DNA of 64,000 bases, taken from Cycas panzhihuaensis (lineage: Eukaryota; Cycadophyta). Each line of letters begins with the position of its first letter. Position 1 is the first letter of the stretch. Below the pieces are notes generated by a model, which worked only from the letters and a program-made list of their open reading frames with translations, was not told where the DNA came from and did not search any database. The stretch covers positions 139,507,741 to 139,571,740 of the forward strand of contig CM041465.1 of the NCBI GenBank assembly GCA_023213395.1. Reading direction: 5' to 3'. Position numbers and translations under genes: made by a program. This document shows, piece by piece, positions 35,581 through 45,713 of the stretch.

Positions 35581-37480
35581 TTTAGAGAATCTAGATGAAG
35601 AAGTATAGGTGATAAAAGTCACATAAAAAATTACTAAACATCAGAGTAATCCTATTAATATTTCATTGATGATTAACAGACATATTTAATCGAATGATAA
35701 GAAATTGAAAATCATTGTTATTTAAGTTTGTTTGGATATCCTTCCCTAGAGAAAAAGAATTAAATATTCCCTTTTTTGAAAAAACATGTTAATAGTCCCC
35801 CTTGTTGTTTTAAAGAAATATATTGAAGAATAAATTACTTGTTCAATTACAAGCAAAAGAATTTAAGTGTTAAATAGAAGCAAATTGAAATTAAATAGTG
35901 AGGCAAAAGAGGTATTAATTAAGCTATATTATAGGATGGGGGTTAAGCCCTTTTAAAAGGATAAGTTTTAGTCACTTTAAATGCTATATTACTTAAATAT
36001 TTAATTAATTATTAAAAGAATAAAGAAAAGGAGGGGGATGAGTTTAATTGATTAATACATTAAGATAAGTAGAGAGTGTTAATCATTTTATAAATGAAAT
36101 GTAATATGGGGGGTTAATGATTAACGAATTAAATATAATAAAGGGGAGTTTGTTAATTGTAGTAAAGGAGATTTTAATTAATAAATGGTGTACATATACA
36201 TAATTGCTTTAATATATAAAGGTAACAAAAGAGGGTATTAATAATTTGATAAATTATGTGTAATAGGGGAGGGATAATATCAAAATGTAGTAAGGGGGGG
36301 TTTAATGTTAATATTGATTAAATTAAATCAAAATATAACTAAGGGATGACGGACACGACAAGTTTATAAAAAATGGAAAATCTTGCAAATGAAAAAATGT
36401 TAGAGCATTTTTTTATTTTATTCGGGATCTATATGTTTAGGGTTTACTTGGTTCGAGTAGGTGATGATGATGGCAGTGTTGTTCTAGTTCTTCATCTTCA
36501 TTGTTCGTATCAATGAAAGTAGGTTCAACCTCGAAGCATCCCTCATCTAGGTCCCTGGTTCTACCTGTAGGCATTTTCGTTTTGGCATTCGAGTTAGTGA
36601 CTAGATCTTTGGCTCAACAGAAGTGACAACGGTCAATGGTTCGATAGGTCTAGCTTCGTGGTTATGGAGACCACTGGTTGGAAGCTAAGCTGTAGGCGGT
36701 TTAGGCATTTCTCTAGATGGGTGTTCTCTTTTTCATCTACATGAGGAAGATGTCTTTATCTCATTATTTCGCTTACAATGGTGGGCTTTAATCTCTTGCC
36801 TTGGAGAAAAAAAATGGTAATACAGACAATGCAGGTTTCTCAAATATGGGCAGGGCATCTCTATCTCCAGTAGTCGTTGGAAATTCAATGACATTTAACA
36901 TTTGGAAGGAAGAGGATGTACCTCAACAGGTCTATTTTTTGGTGAAGTTTCAAATATTACACTAGTAGATAACCTACCTGCTAAATAGGGAACTTCCCCC
37001 TCCATAATATTATATTTTATGAGAGTGCCCTATGTGGCCTATATGGTATCATGGTTTTGAATCCAGGACCTATAAAAACCTTATTAGGGTGATTTCATTA
37101 CAAAAAGAAAAATAAAGCTTCATATCCACAAAGCTATTCTTATTTGTAGAGGAGTTGATTCAGTATGTTATTCAATGCTCAGTTCCTTCGTTTAAGATGG
37201 TGGGCATCTTTTTCAAGTAGAGCCATTCATCTTCTCTTCCTCCATTTAAGATGGTAGGCATTTGGCTGCACTCTTCAAATCAATGCTTTGTAACCTTTAT
37301 TTATCTCAAAGGTTAATACAACTACAATTGCTCTGGTAATGGCTTTAGATACATAGAGGTTTGTCTATTAATTTTTGGGAATCTTCTTTTCTCCTTTAAC
37401 CCCTTTGCAAATAGCAATTTGTAATTGGTACTGCATGTTAAAATCTTCATGCTAATTCATGAGAGACATCGATAGACCCT
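35581..37480. other. Element E leader: purine-skewed part and CpG-bearing part
   Basis: About 1.9 kb between gag and primer site, long for a copia leader. From about 35760 to 36350 the plus strand is almost free of C and repeats GGGTTAAT(G/T)ATTAA-like motifs. From about 36350 to 36960 base use changes: CpG becomes frequent and the minus strand has long stop-poor frames. The rest is ordinary AT-rich DNA. Confidence 0.5.
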
Positions 37481-37492
37481 ACTATGATACCA
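37481..37492 (-). promoter_or_regulatory. Element E primer-binding site
   Basis: The minus strand reads TGGTATCATAGT directly after the LTR end, close to the initiator-Met type. Confidence 0.75.
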
Positions 37493-37942
37493 TGCTAAAA
37501 TAGGTATCATGTACAAAATCAGTAGGAAATTATTAAGTATTCACAGAAAGAAATTGACATTGTACACGTATACATTTTTGGCAGGCGGAAAACCCCTTCT
37601 GGGGATGAGAAACCACCTCTGAAAGTATGAGTTTATTAGCTGAAATCTCTTACATAGACTTGAAGATCAAACCTGACCAGAGATACCTTCTACATACCAA
37701 GCTAATGATGGAAACCAACCTTCAGACAGGCTTATGACAGCCTTCTAGATTCCTGGAACAACTCCTAGAATCTAGGAGAGGCTAATTAAATAATGAAAGG
37801 TTCGTTGAAATGGACAGTTGCTCATTTTAATAACCTTTGCATAATAAATAATAATTAACATTAACTTTATAAAATGAACCTTTACATAACTTAAATTTAT
37901 ATTTAGACATGTGATCAAAAAGTAACATTAGCTTTTCTAATA
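37493..37942 (-). repeat. Element E 5' LTR (450 bp)
   Basis: Same length as the left copy. The terminal AACA is AATA here. Confidence 0.94.
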
Positions 37943-37947
37943 GGAGG
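37943..37947. repeat. Target-site duplication of element E, right copy
   Basis: GGAGG, identical to 30882-30886. Confidence 0.85.
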
Positions 37948-38882
37948 CTAGCATACTATAAAACATATTTCAATTAGATTTAACTAAACATAAACTTTGT
38001 AAAAAAATATATAGTCAATGTTAAATTTTGTAAAGTTAGATGATCTTTAACTGGTGATTAGCAACAATTACTTTTTTATATAATTTCTTAAAAAACCAAC
38101 TAATTATCTTTAGATCTTTGGATGAACTCTAAATTTCTCATATCAATATCCTAATCTTTATTCTTTAGCTTGAGTGAGTATGGGAGAGGATAAACAAAGT
38201 GATCAAAGAGGAGGATAAAGAACTTCCCATGAAAGCTACATGGATGGGCTTGCATTATGATCTTCATGAGAAATGATCTACAAGGAAGGGTTCTTATTAT
38301 AGGTTACAAAGATACATAGAGGACTTCCTTCAAACAATGAAATGTTATATAGTGATTCTTCAAATAATAAAGGTTCAATAAGTAATGGTCATAGAGATGT
38401 AGAGGAGGTGACAACTACACATATGTAAGGGCTTCATAGTGTCAGTAGTACTCACTCAAATATAGGATGACTATCATGTAGGGAAGGTTCAATTTATAGG
38501 AAATGATTATAGATATGCTTTATAGAGTCATATGAATAAATAGAGATTTAGGTAAGGTTTCCCTCTAATTTTGAGCATAGACATCACAAATGTCTTTTCA
38601 TTAAATGGAGGAGTTACACAGTATGATGTTAAACTTCATAGCTCTCATAATTGTTGACAAGTACATAGAGAAATTTTATAGATAGGGCCACCAAATAAAA
38701 AGTGAGCCTAAATAGAGCAAAGTAGAGAGAAACAACCTCAAATGAAGTTAAATGGTGTTTTGGTATATATACATAATGGCTTCAAACAACATCAATGGTC
38801 TCTAAATGACCTTAAAATGGATAAAATTTTCTCATACTTTTGCAAGTTAGGGTTTTTACTTCAAACCCTTTTATTCACCTTA
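37948..38882. other. Probable leader of a minus-strand element into which E inserted
   Basis: The stretch ends at a primer-binding site, so on the minus strand it would be a retrotransposon leader. No frame or domain is recognised. Confidence 0.35.
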
Positions 38883-38894
38883 GCTTTGATACCA
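38883..38894 (-). promoter_or_regulatory. Primer-binding site of element H
   Basis: The minus strand reads TGGTATCAAAGC, the same variant as in element G. An LTR-like end (TATTAGAATTTATG) follows at 38895. Confidence 0.65.
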
Positions 38895-39596
38895 TATTAG
38901 AATTTATGAATTTACTTTGATATCATGATAAAGCAATAATTGATAAAATAGTAAATGATTGAATATAAATGAATAAATAATAGAATATAATAAGTAAAAT
39001 AACACTACAATAAAAAAATGGTATTATGAGATATCTTCATTTTTTGATTTTTCAGAATATTACATGATACATAATAAAATCTTATGTATGATTGATGTAT
39101 TTATGTAATAGAATTTATTTTTGATATGGGGCCTACTACTTTTATGGCTTACATAGATAAATGTATATTAACTAATTATATCCTTATTTTTCTCTCATAT
39201 ATTAATATTCTAACAAAAATTTATTCATTTATGTATACATCTAATACTAAAGTACTAATTATTTATTATACAAATTAGTACTCAATATGTTTTATTCTAT
39301 AAAATAAGGAGGAAAGACCAAGATCAACTACCATCGTGAAGAAGTATAGTAAATAAATAAGTTAAGTATTACCCCTTTTGGGTGTAGTAGTAAAGAAAAA
39401 TTTTGAACTCAATATTGAGGTGGTCTCAATAAGACCTACTCTACATATAAAGTCTATTCAAAAGTTTTATTAGTTGGTATATTTTATAAAATTTATTGGG
39501 AGCATTAAATGAATGACTTTTGAAGGAGCTATGATAATAGTTATTATTTGGCACTAAAAGGTTGTTATATAATAGAAATAATATGAAAGATAAAGT
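38895..39596 (-). repeat. Probable LTR of element H, far end not resolved
   Basis: Begins TATTAGAATT (a decayed TG start) at the primer site. No partner copy exists in the window, so the end before element F is unknown. Confidence 0.35.
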
Positions 39597-40675
39597 TATT
39601 AGAATTGGAAATACAAACTATACAATAAAAAATTTAATGGTGAGTGAATGATAAAACAATAAAGTATAAGAGAGATGAAGTATATACATAATAAGCACCA
39701 TATGTGGAGAATTGGCTAAAACTCAATTAGAGAGAATGAAATGTATATACTTATAATACATGCTTACCATTAGTGAGAGAACTCCATTAGTTGACTTAGA
39801 GGTGACATACATCTCTAGGTGGCCCACAACCTCTAATATAAGAATATAAGGAATAGAGAGAGCTTACATAGGATTAAGGTATGTAATTGGGTATTACACC
39901 TAACATTCCCCCCTGTAATAGTCAATTACATAAAAGATTATTACATCAAATGATAAGCTCAAGTCTTCAAAAATATACTAGATTAAATGCTACTACACAT
40001 GAATAAAAAGATGCTAATGTCCATATGAAGCAAAGTCCATCTACCAAAGTGCATGGGTCCTCAGTCGATACAACTACCAATTGAATATGAACTCCCTTTG
40101 TATATGTGGATCAATTAGTAGTTGGTAAAAGTAGCTATAAAAAGGTCACACCCCTTGCTCATATAAGATACAAGCAAAAAAGTGTATAAATGGCATATGG
40201 TGCATGGCAAGAATAGCTTAAAAGTGTGTCCTACCTCTTGCTAAATAGGACTCTCACTTCTTTAACATCTAATGGTTAGAAATACAATAGGCTCTATGGC
40301 ATCAAATTTGCCACATGGGCTAAAATATGCCTCTTTGGGCTATATAAATACCACCATGGGCAAAATAACTAATAATAAATATTTTTACATGACTTAAAGA
40401 TGATAGATATGACTTGAGTATAATATACATGAGTCTCTCTCATTCAATAAAGTACAAAATAAACTCAATGGATTGTCAAGAGCTAAAAATTTAAACTTTG
40501 GTGTATGTTATCCCTCCATTTAGGATATATTACATCAAAAAATATCATGGAACCTCAAGAATTATATGAAAATTCCTAAAGAAGTTGAAAAAATAAGGAA
40601 AGATGAAGATTTGTTCAAAATTTCAAACTTCAAGCTAAAAACTCTACATTAAAGCAGCCTTAAAAGTCATCAAGA
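39597..40675 (-). mobile_element. Element F: truncated inverted relative of element G
   Basis: Contains a 309-base LTR (39597-39905), the complement of a purine tract (39906-39914) and about 760 bases of internal sequence. All of it aligns in reverse with 43140-44227 of element G, for example CATCAAATGATAAGCTCAAGTCTTC here against GAAGACTTGAGCTTATC there. It stops where the LTR of G begins, and its other end is not found beyond G. Confidence 0.82.
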
Positions 40676-40983
40676 TATTGGGTGTAATACCCAATTATAT
40701 ACCTTAAACTATGTAATCTCTTTTTATTCTTTATATTTTTATATTAGAGGTCGTGGGCCACCTAGAGATGTATGCCACCTCTGAGTCGACTAACGGGATT
40801 CTCTCACTAATGGTGAACATATATTATAAGTATGTACCTTTCATACTCTCTATTTGAGTTTTGGCCAATTCTCCATATATGGTGTTCATTATGTATATAT
40901 TTCATCTCTCTTATACTTTATTATTTTATCATTCACTCACCATTAGATGTTTTGTTGCATAGTTTGCATTTCTAATTATAATA
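40676..40983 (+). repeat. Element G 5' LTR
   Basis: Begins TATTGGGTGTAATACC (decayed TG) and ends CTAATTATAATA. Matches 43910-44227, with shared GGGCCACCTAGAGATGT-like and CTCTCACTAATGGTGA blocks, and F in reverse. Confidence 0.88.
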
Positions 40984-40995
40984 TGGTATCAAAGC
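40984..40995 (+). promoter_or_regulatory. Element G primer-binding site
   Basis: TGGTATCAAAGC directly after the LTR, initiator-Met type. Confidence 0.78.
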
Positions 40996-41549
40996 CCAAG
41001 GTTCAATCCTTGAAGGCACATCATTATAAATATTTCGTATATATTATCTTTCAACATTATTATTTATTTAAGGAACCTATTATGCTTGTATTATAAACTG
41101 CCATTGAAAGTTCATTTCAAGTTATGAAAAGCCAACTTGGCATATATTTCTTAAGAGATTTTTGCTGAATATTTGGGGCTATTTTTGTTAATTCAAGGGG
41201 CTATTTTTTAGGCTATTAAGAATTGTTACAAGTTATATTATTTATGTTTTTTAGGATATAAAGGTGTTTTGAAGCTTTTGTAGATCAGCTACTCATGTAG
41301 GCCTAAGAACCCTACAGAATCAGTGTGTCTACTTTTAAAATGGAGGAATTTTATGCATATGCAGTTATGTGAAGTGATCTCCTTATAGACCAGTGGGTAG
41401 ATTGTAATGGAGATACTTGTAGTAATTGAGTGAGTTATTTTTTGGCTATCAAGAAGTAAAAAATAACTCCATCTTTGAGTTTTTTTTTACAATTAGGTAG
41501 TCTTACAAGGATGTGTTTACGTATTATTTTCATGTATTCAAAAAAAAAA

Positions 41550-41577
41550 GGGGAGGGGGGGGAGGGAGGAGAGGAGG
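41550..41577 (+). repeat. G-rich tract after an A-run
   Basis: GGGGAGGGGGGGGAGGGAGG follows ten A residues. The runs can supply four G-tracts, so it is a potential G-quadruplex in the G leader. Confidence 0.7.
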
Positions 41578-41817
41578 TTGTTAAGTTTCCTTTTGCAGTC
41601 TAGTGTATAATAAATTTTTAGATCTGTATGGTTACTACTGAGGGTATTACTATTCAAGTTGTTACTATTGTTATTGGAGAATATCTAGATGTTACTAAAG
41701 ATAATAAAAAAAGAAAGAATCTCCTTACTGTCAACATGTGAGGATTATTGAAGAGCACTCTTATCTTGCCAATGTACAGTGTCTTAAAATTTATGAGAAT
41801 TAATATTTTTTTTGCAC

Positions 41818-42261
41818 CTCACACTGGCTTGCCATCTGGTTGTAAGGTACAGGTGTAATTTGGCATGTTATACTTGCAACATGGCATGTTATTTCCAAAA
41901 CTAACTCTAATATTTGATTAACACTTAGCACATGAGGTGTATCTTTAGAAATATAACCTTTAGAATTGACTCCAGTTCCAAATACTTTACTAATAACATC
42001 TTTCTCTATTGTAGCAAATGCATCATCAGGTAAAAATCCCTACAGTAGTTCTTTCCTCATACTAAAAGCCTCTGCCTCTCACAATTTTCCTAAACTGTTA
42101 ATGATAAAGGACATTAAAGATTCCTTTGACTAGTCTATTATCCTTATTACTATTGAAAATAGCTCTAAGGTAGTACAGTTATCCTCCTATGAACCATACA
42201 CTATTTTCTCCTTACCAAGAGCTTCGTTGATAGCCTGGAGCCTATTATCATCAATCAACTG
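41818..42261 (-). pseudogene. Captured gene fragment resembling plant EFR3/SRL2-like protein (C-terminal part)
   Basis: One minus-strand frame of 148 codons runs with four stops. Landmarks in order are QLIDDNRLQAINEALG, VYGS.ED, SKESLMSFIINSLGK, MRKELL.GFLPDDA, HVLSVNQILELVLEI and TPVPYNQMASQCE. From memory, plant EFR3-like proteins (SRL2 of rice and Arabidopsis relatives) share this order: xLQAV..., YGSKED, QS+E...IV+SLG, E+LL..F.PDD, then LLxVNQLLESVLE...VS...PY..MA.xCEAL. In animals and yeast EFR3 anchors PI4-kinase at the plasma membrane. It lies inside element G, antisense to it, and no introns are visible. At least two stops fit Gln-to-stop decay. Family assignment is by recalled motifs, so a search is needed. 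Confidence 0.6.
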
Positions 42262-42780
42262 CTTGGGGCCAAATACTTACTTTGTTTAGACACTAAAGTT
42301 GCACATATCTAGCAAAATACCTAGTGTGGTCTAAAATGTAAGCATCTAGAGTCTGATCTAGAGAAGGATCTGAGTCTTATAGTATGTAAAAGAGTAAATA
42401 CAACATGGCCACGAGATTTTGTATGTAGATTGCATCGTGACTAGAGTAAAACATATGAGAATTTTGAATTCCAATACCAAGAGCTTCCATTGGGACTACT
42501 AGCTTCCTCATATAAAAAGCTTTTACTTATAATATAACAATATTTGTAAGATCTTTTAGGGCTGTATGTTCTTTATGATGTGCAAGATGTTGAATGAGAG
42601 GATACCAAGTTTGTCCAAACTCTACTCTGCATTAATAAAGGTAGAGGAGCATCTTTCCAAGCTTCCCAAAAATGCATGATATGAAGAATTAGTTGCTACC
42701 TCTATTGATCCTCGGTAGTCCTACACATCCATGGCATCCTATGTAACTCGATGCTAGTGCCCCTCAAATAGAAATATCCA
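42262..42780 (-). other. Stop-poor stretch upstream of the EFR3-like fragment
   Basis: The minus strand stays fairly open in changing frames, for example IEVATNSSYHAFLGSLERCS near 42710-42640 and LVAMLYLLFYIL near 42410. I could not place these on a family. They may be a further part of the captured gene or unrelated. Confidence 0.3.
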
Positions 42781-43899
42781 AATTGTTTTGTTGGAATCCT
42801 AAACCTTATTAGGGTTAATAATATCAATTTGTTTATTTTGTTTGAATTAAGGCAAATGTCAAATTATTTGAAAAGGGGTTAAATTCTTTTGCAATTTAAA
42901 AATTAAATTTAATTGCATTTGATAACACTTAAAATCTAGTTAACCCCCTTATTATTCAACCCCAAGTCACATGGTAGACTTATATGACTAGCAGCCAGTC
43001 GATGAAAGGGGCTAGCCCCTATTTTTAGTTTCTTATGGAGCACCCTTTACAGTTTTACTAATATCTTGAGATAGGAGGCTTTGTTTCTACTCTCGTCTAT
43101 TGCGTTGGATTTGTAATAGAGAGATATTTCTATTGGTAGGTTACTTGATGATTTTTGGAGATGTTTTGATACAGATTTTTTAACTTAAAGTTTAAAATTT
43201 TTAACAAATTTTCTTCTTTCCTCTTTTTTTAGCTTCTTTAGGCACTTTCATATAATTCTTGAGGTTCCATGATATTTTTGATGTAATATACCCTAAATGG
43301 GGAGGATAACATGTACCAAAGTTTAATTTTTTAACTCTTGAGAACCCATTAAGTTCATTTTATACTTTATTGTATGAAAGAGAGTTATGTATACTATACT
43401 CGAGTCACATCTATCATTTTAAGTCATGTAAAAACATCTATTACTGGTTATTTTTCTAATGGTGGCATTTATATAGCCTAAACAAGCATCTTTTAGCCAA
43501 TTTGACAAATTTGAAGCCATAGAGCCCATTGCATTTCTAACCATTAGATGACAAAGAAGTGATAGTCATATTTAACAAGAGGTAGGACACACTTTTAAGC
43601 TACTCTTGCCATGTGCCATGCATCACTTATATACTTTTCTTCTTGCACTCCTATATAAGCAAGGGGTGGTATCTTTTATAGCTACTCTTGCCAGCTCAGA
43701 TTGATCCATGTACACAAAGTGAGTTCCTACTCTACTGGTGATTACAGTGACTGGGGACCTATGCATTCTAGTAGATGGACTTCACTTTATACAGATATCA
43801 ACAACTTTTTATTCATGTGTAGTAGCATTTGATCCAACATACTTTTGAAGACTTGAGCTTATCATTTGATATGACAATCATTTATGTAATTGACTATCA

Positions 43900-43909
43900 C
43901 AGGGGGGAA
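43900..43909 (+). promoter_or_regulatory. Element G polypurine tract
   Basis: CAGGGGGGAA immediately before TGTTGAGTGTAAT. Confidence 0.75.
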
Positions 43910-44227
43910 TGTTGAGTGTAATACCTAATTACATATTACCCTTATGTAATCTCTCTCTCTCTCTCTCTATTTCTTTATATTTTTATATTAGAGGTTATAG
44001 ACCACCTAGAGATGTGTTCCACCTCTAAGTCAACCACTAGGGTTCTCTCACTAATGGTGAGTATGTATTATAAGTATGTACTTTTCATTCTCTTTAATTG
44101 AGTTTTGACTAATTCTCCACATATGGTATTCATTATATATGTACTTTATTTCTCTTGTACTTTATTATTTTATAATTCACTGACCATTATATGTTTTGTT
44201 GTATAGATTACATTTCTAATTCTAATA
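43910..44227 (+). repeat. Element G 3' LTR
   Basis: Begins TGTTGAGTGTAATACC and ends TTCTAATA. It has an extra CT run near 43950-43970 absent from the 5' copy. Confidence 0.88.
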
Positions 44228-45409
44228 AAAGTCATGTTTATCAAATAGAAGAGTTTTTGACATTTTATACTTTACATATAGAAGAACATTCATGCAAGAC
44301 AATCTCATATAAGAAGATGAAATGTAAGAAAATAAAAGAGTTAAGTAATATAGTTCTCACATATTCTTTTCCTACATAGAGGTCTTTTATGCTATATATT
44401 TTTCAAGAAAATAAGTTCTCATGAAGGAAACAATCAATCAAGAATAACCAACATGGGAAAATCAAAGAGAAAAATAGGTCTCAATGGTAATTATCCCATA
44501 AGAAATCCCAGTTTTAAAAAATACTTCTTAGAAAAATGAGAACAATGTGAGAAAAAAATATTGTAGGATAAGAGCATGCAAGAAAAGATCAAGTAACTTG
44601 CAAGAAACAAAAAGACGTATAAAATAAGACCATTAGGATCCACAATGTAAACAAAGAAAATAAGCAATATCAAAAGAGAAGACCATGTAAAATTTCAAAT
44701 ATAGGAAGGTAACAAAGAAAGAAATAATACATTCTCATATAATTATTTTCCCATATAAAGGCTCTTCTTACAACATCTTTTTGAAGAAATGTAGATATGA
44801 GAAAGATCAATGTATGAAGTGATCATATAGGGTTGTATTTCTAAGAGTTGAATATTTATAAGAGCTTATACTTGAGAGAAAATTCTTAAGCTAATATATA
44901 AAGTACACGAATATGGATGCAACCTAGACCTTTTATTCAAAATATAATATAAACTACAACCATTGATCTAACATTATATATCATGATTAAATTCTAATTA
45001 CTTAATGTGATGTGATGGAACCTTAAGGATTATGGCAATGTTGAAACATCATTAATGAGATTATATATATGGCCTATAAGAAATAAACACATAATTATGA
45101 AGGCCACAAGACATGAAGAAAATATTAATCTACACCCCATAACCCCACCTCATCCTCATGGCTAAAAAATAAGGTTTTAGGGCAATAAAGCTCATATAAT
45201 GTGTACAACCTATAGGTGGAGGGATTAGCATGTTAATTTGGATTATTTGATAAAAAAATGGTTCACTCATAAGGGATCAAGATGATGTTATGTTCAATAA
45301 TCATGTAAAAGATTTATAAGATGTGTTACATATTTAATCATAAAATGGCCATGGGATACATAGATCTTGTGGTATTTTAATGCCCATCTTAGGTAAGTAG
45401 TCTGTGACA
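44228..45409. other. No gene recognised
   Basis: A-rich DNA. The 62- and 60-codon frames at 44191-44379 and 44491-44673 have no motifs, and the first overlaps the LTR of G. Confidence 0.45.
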
Positions 45410-45713
45410 TGTCATTACACCAAAAGCTCATAGGTGATTTGGAAAGAGGACTCCTTAGCAAGTGAACAAGCCATAGTCCAATACTCCTTTGTGATGAGGA
45501 GGTTGACATAGCATGTATTACCTGTATTACAATTCCACTTGACTAGGGGTACATGGAGACCCCAATGGGGAAAGGGGATTTGTCTGGCATATGTGCAAGA
45601 TTTGAACCTTATACTTAGGCTTTATTACCACTTATAACTTGTTGTTACACCAAAAGCTCTTGGATGATTTGGGAAGAGGACTACTCGGTAAGTGAACTAG
45701 TCATAGTCTAACA
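45410..45713 (-). mobile_element. TRIM-like miniature LTR element with 74-bp terminal repeats
   Basis: Two direct repeats of equal length, 45410-45483 and 45640-45713, share ACACCAAAAGCTC, GATTTGG.AAGAGGACT and AAGTGAAC.AG. On the minus strand the right copy runs from TGTTAGACTATG to GTAACAACA. Inside it, the minus strand of 45618-45630 reads TGGTAATAAAGCC, near the initiator-Met primer site. Inside the left copy the minus strand reads CACAAAGGAG, a short purine tract. The interior is only 156 bases and noncoding. Sizes fit terminal-repeat retrotransposons in miniature. No target duplication is seen. Confidence 0.7.

Larger units (their letters stand above)
30887..37942 (-). mobile_element. 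Element E: Ty1/copia retrotransposon, full length but dead
   Basis: Two 450-base LTRs, identical 5-bp target duplications (GGAGG), a primer site inside the right LTR and a purine tract inside the left one. The minus-strand order is leader, gag, integrase, reverse transcriptase, RNase H. By eye the first 195 bases of the LTRs differ at about 18 places, fewer than the LTRs of B, so E is probably younger. Stops remove function. Confidence 0.93.
40676..44227 (+). mobile_element. Element G: non-autonomous LTR retrotransposon carrying a host-like gene fragment
   Basis: LTRs at 40676-40983 and 43910-44227, a primer site at 40984-40995 (TGGTATCAAAGC) and a purine tract at 43900-43909 (CAGGGGGGAA). 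The 2.9-kb interior has no gag or pol on the plus strand. In the middle, antisense, lies a fragment resembling plant EFR3/SRL2-like proteins (41818-42261). No clean target duplication: the flanks read CAAGA and AAAGT. It must have depended on proteins of another element. Confidence 0.85.
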
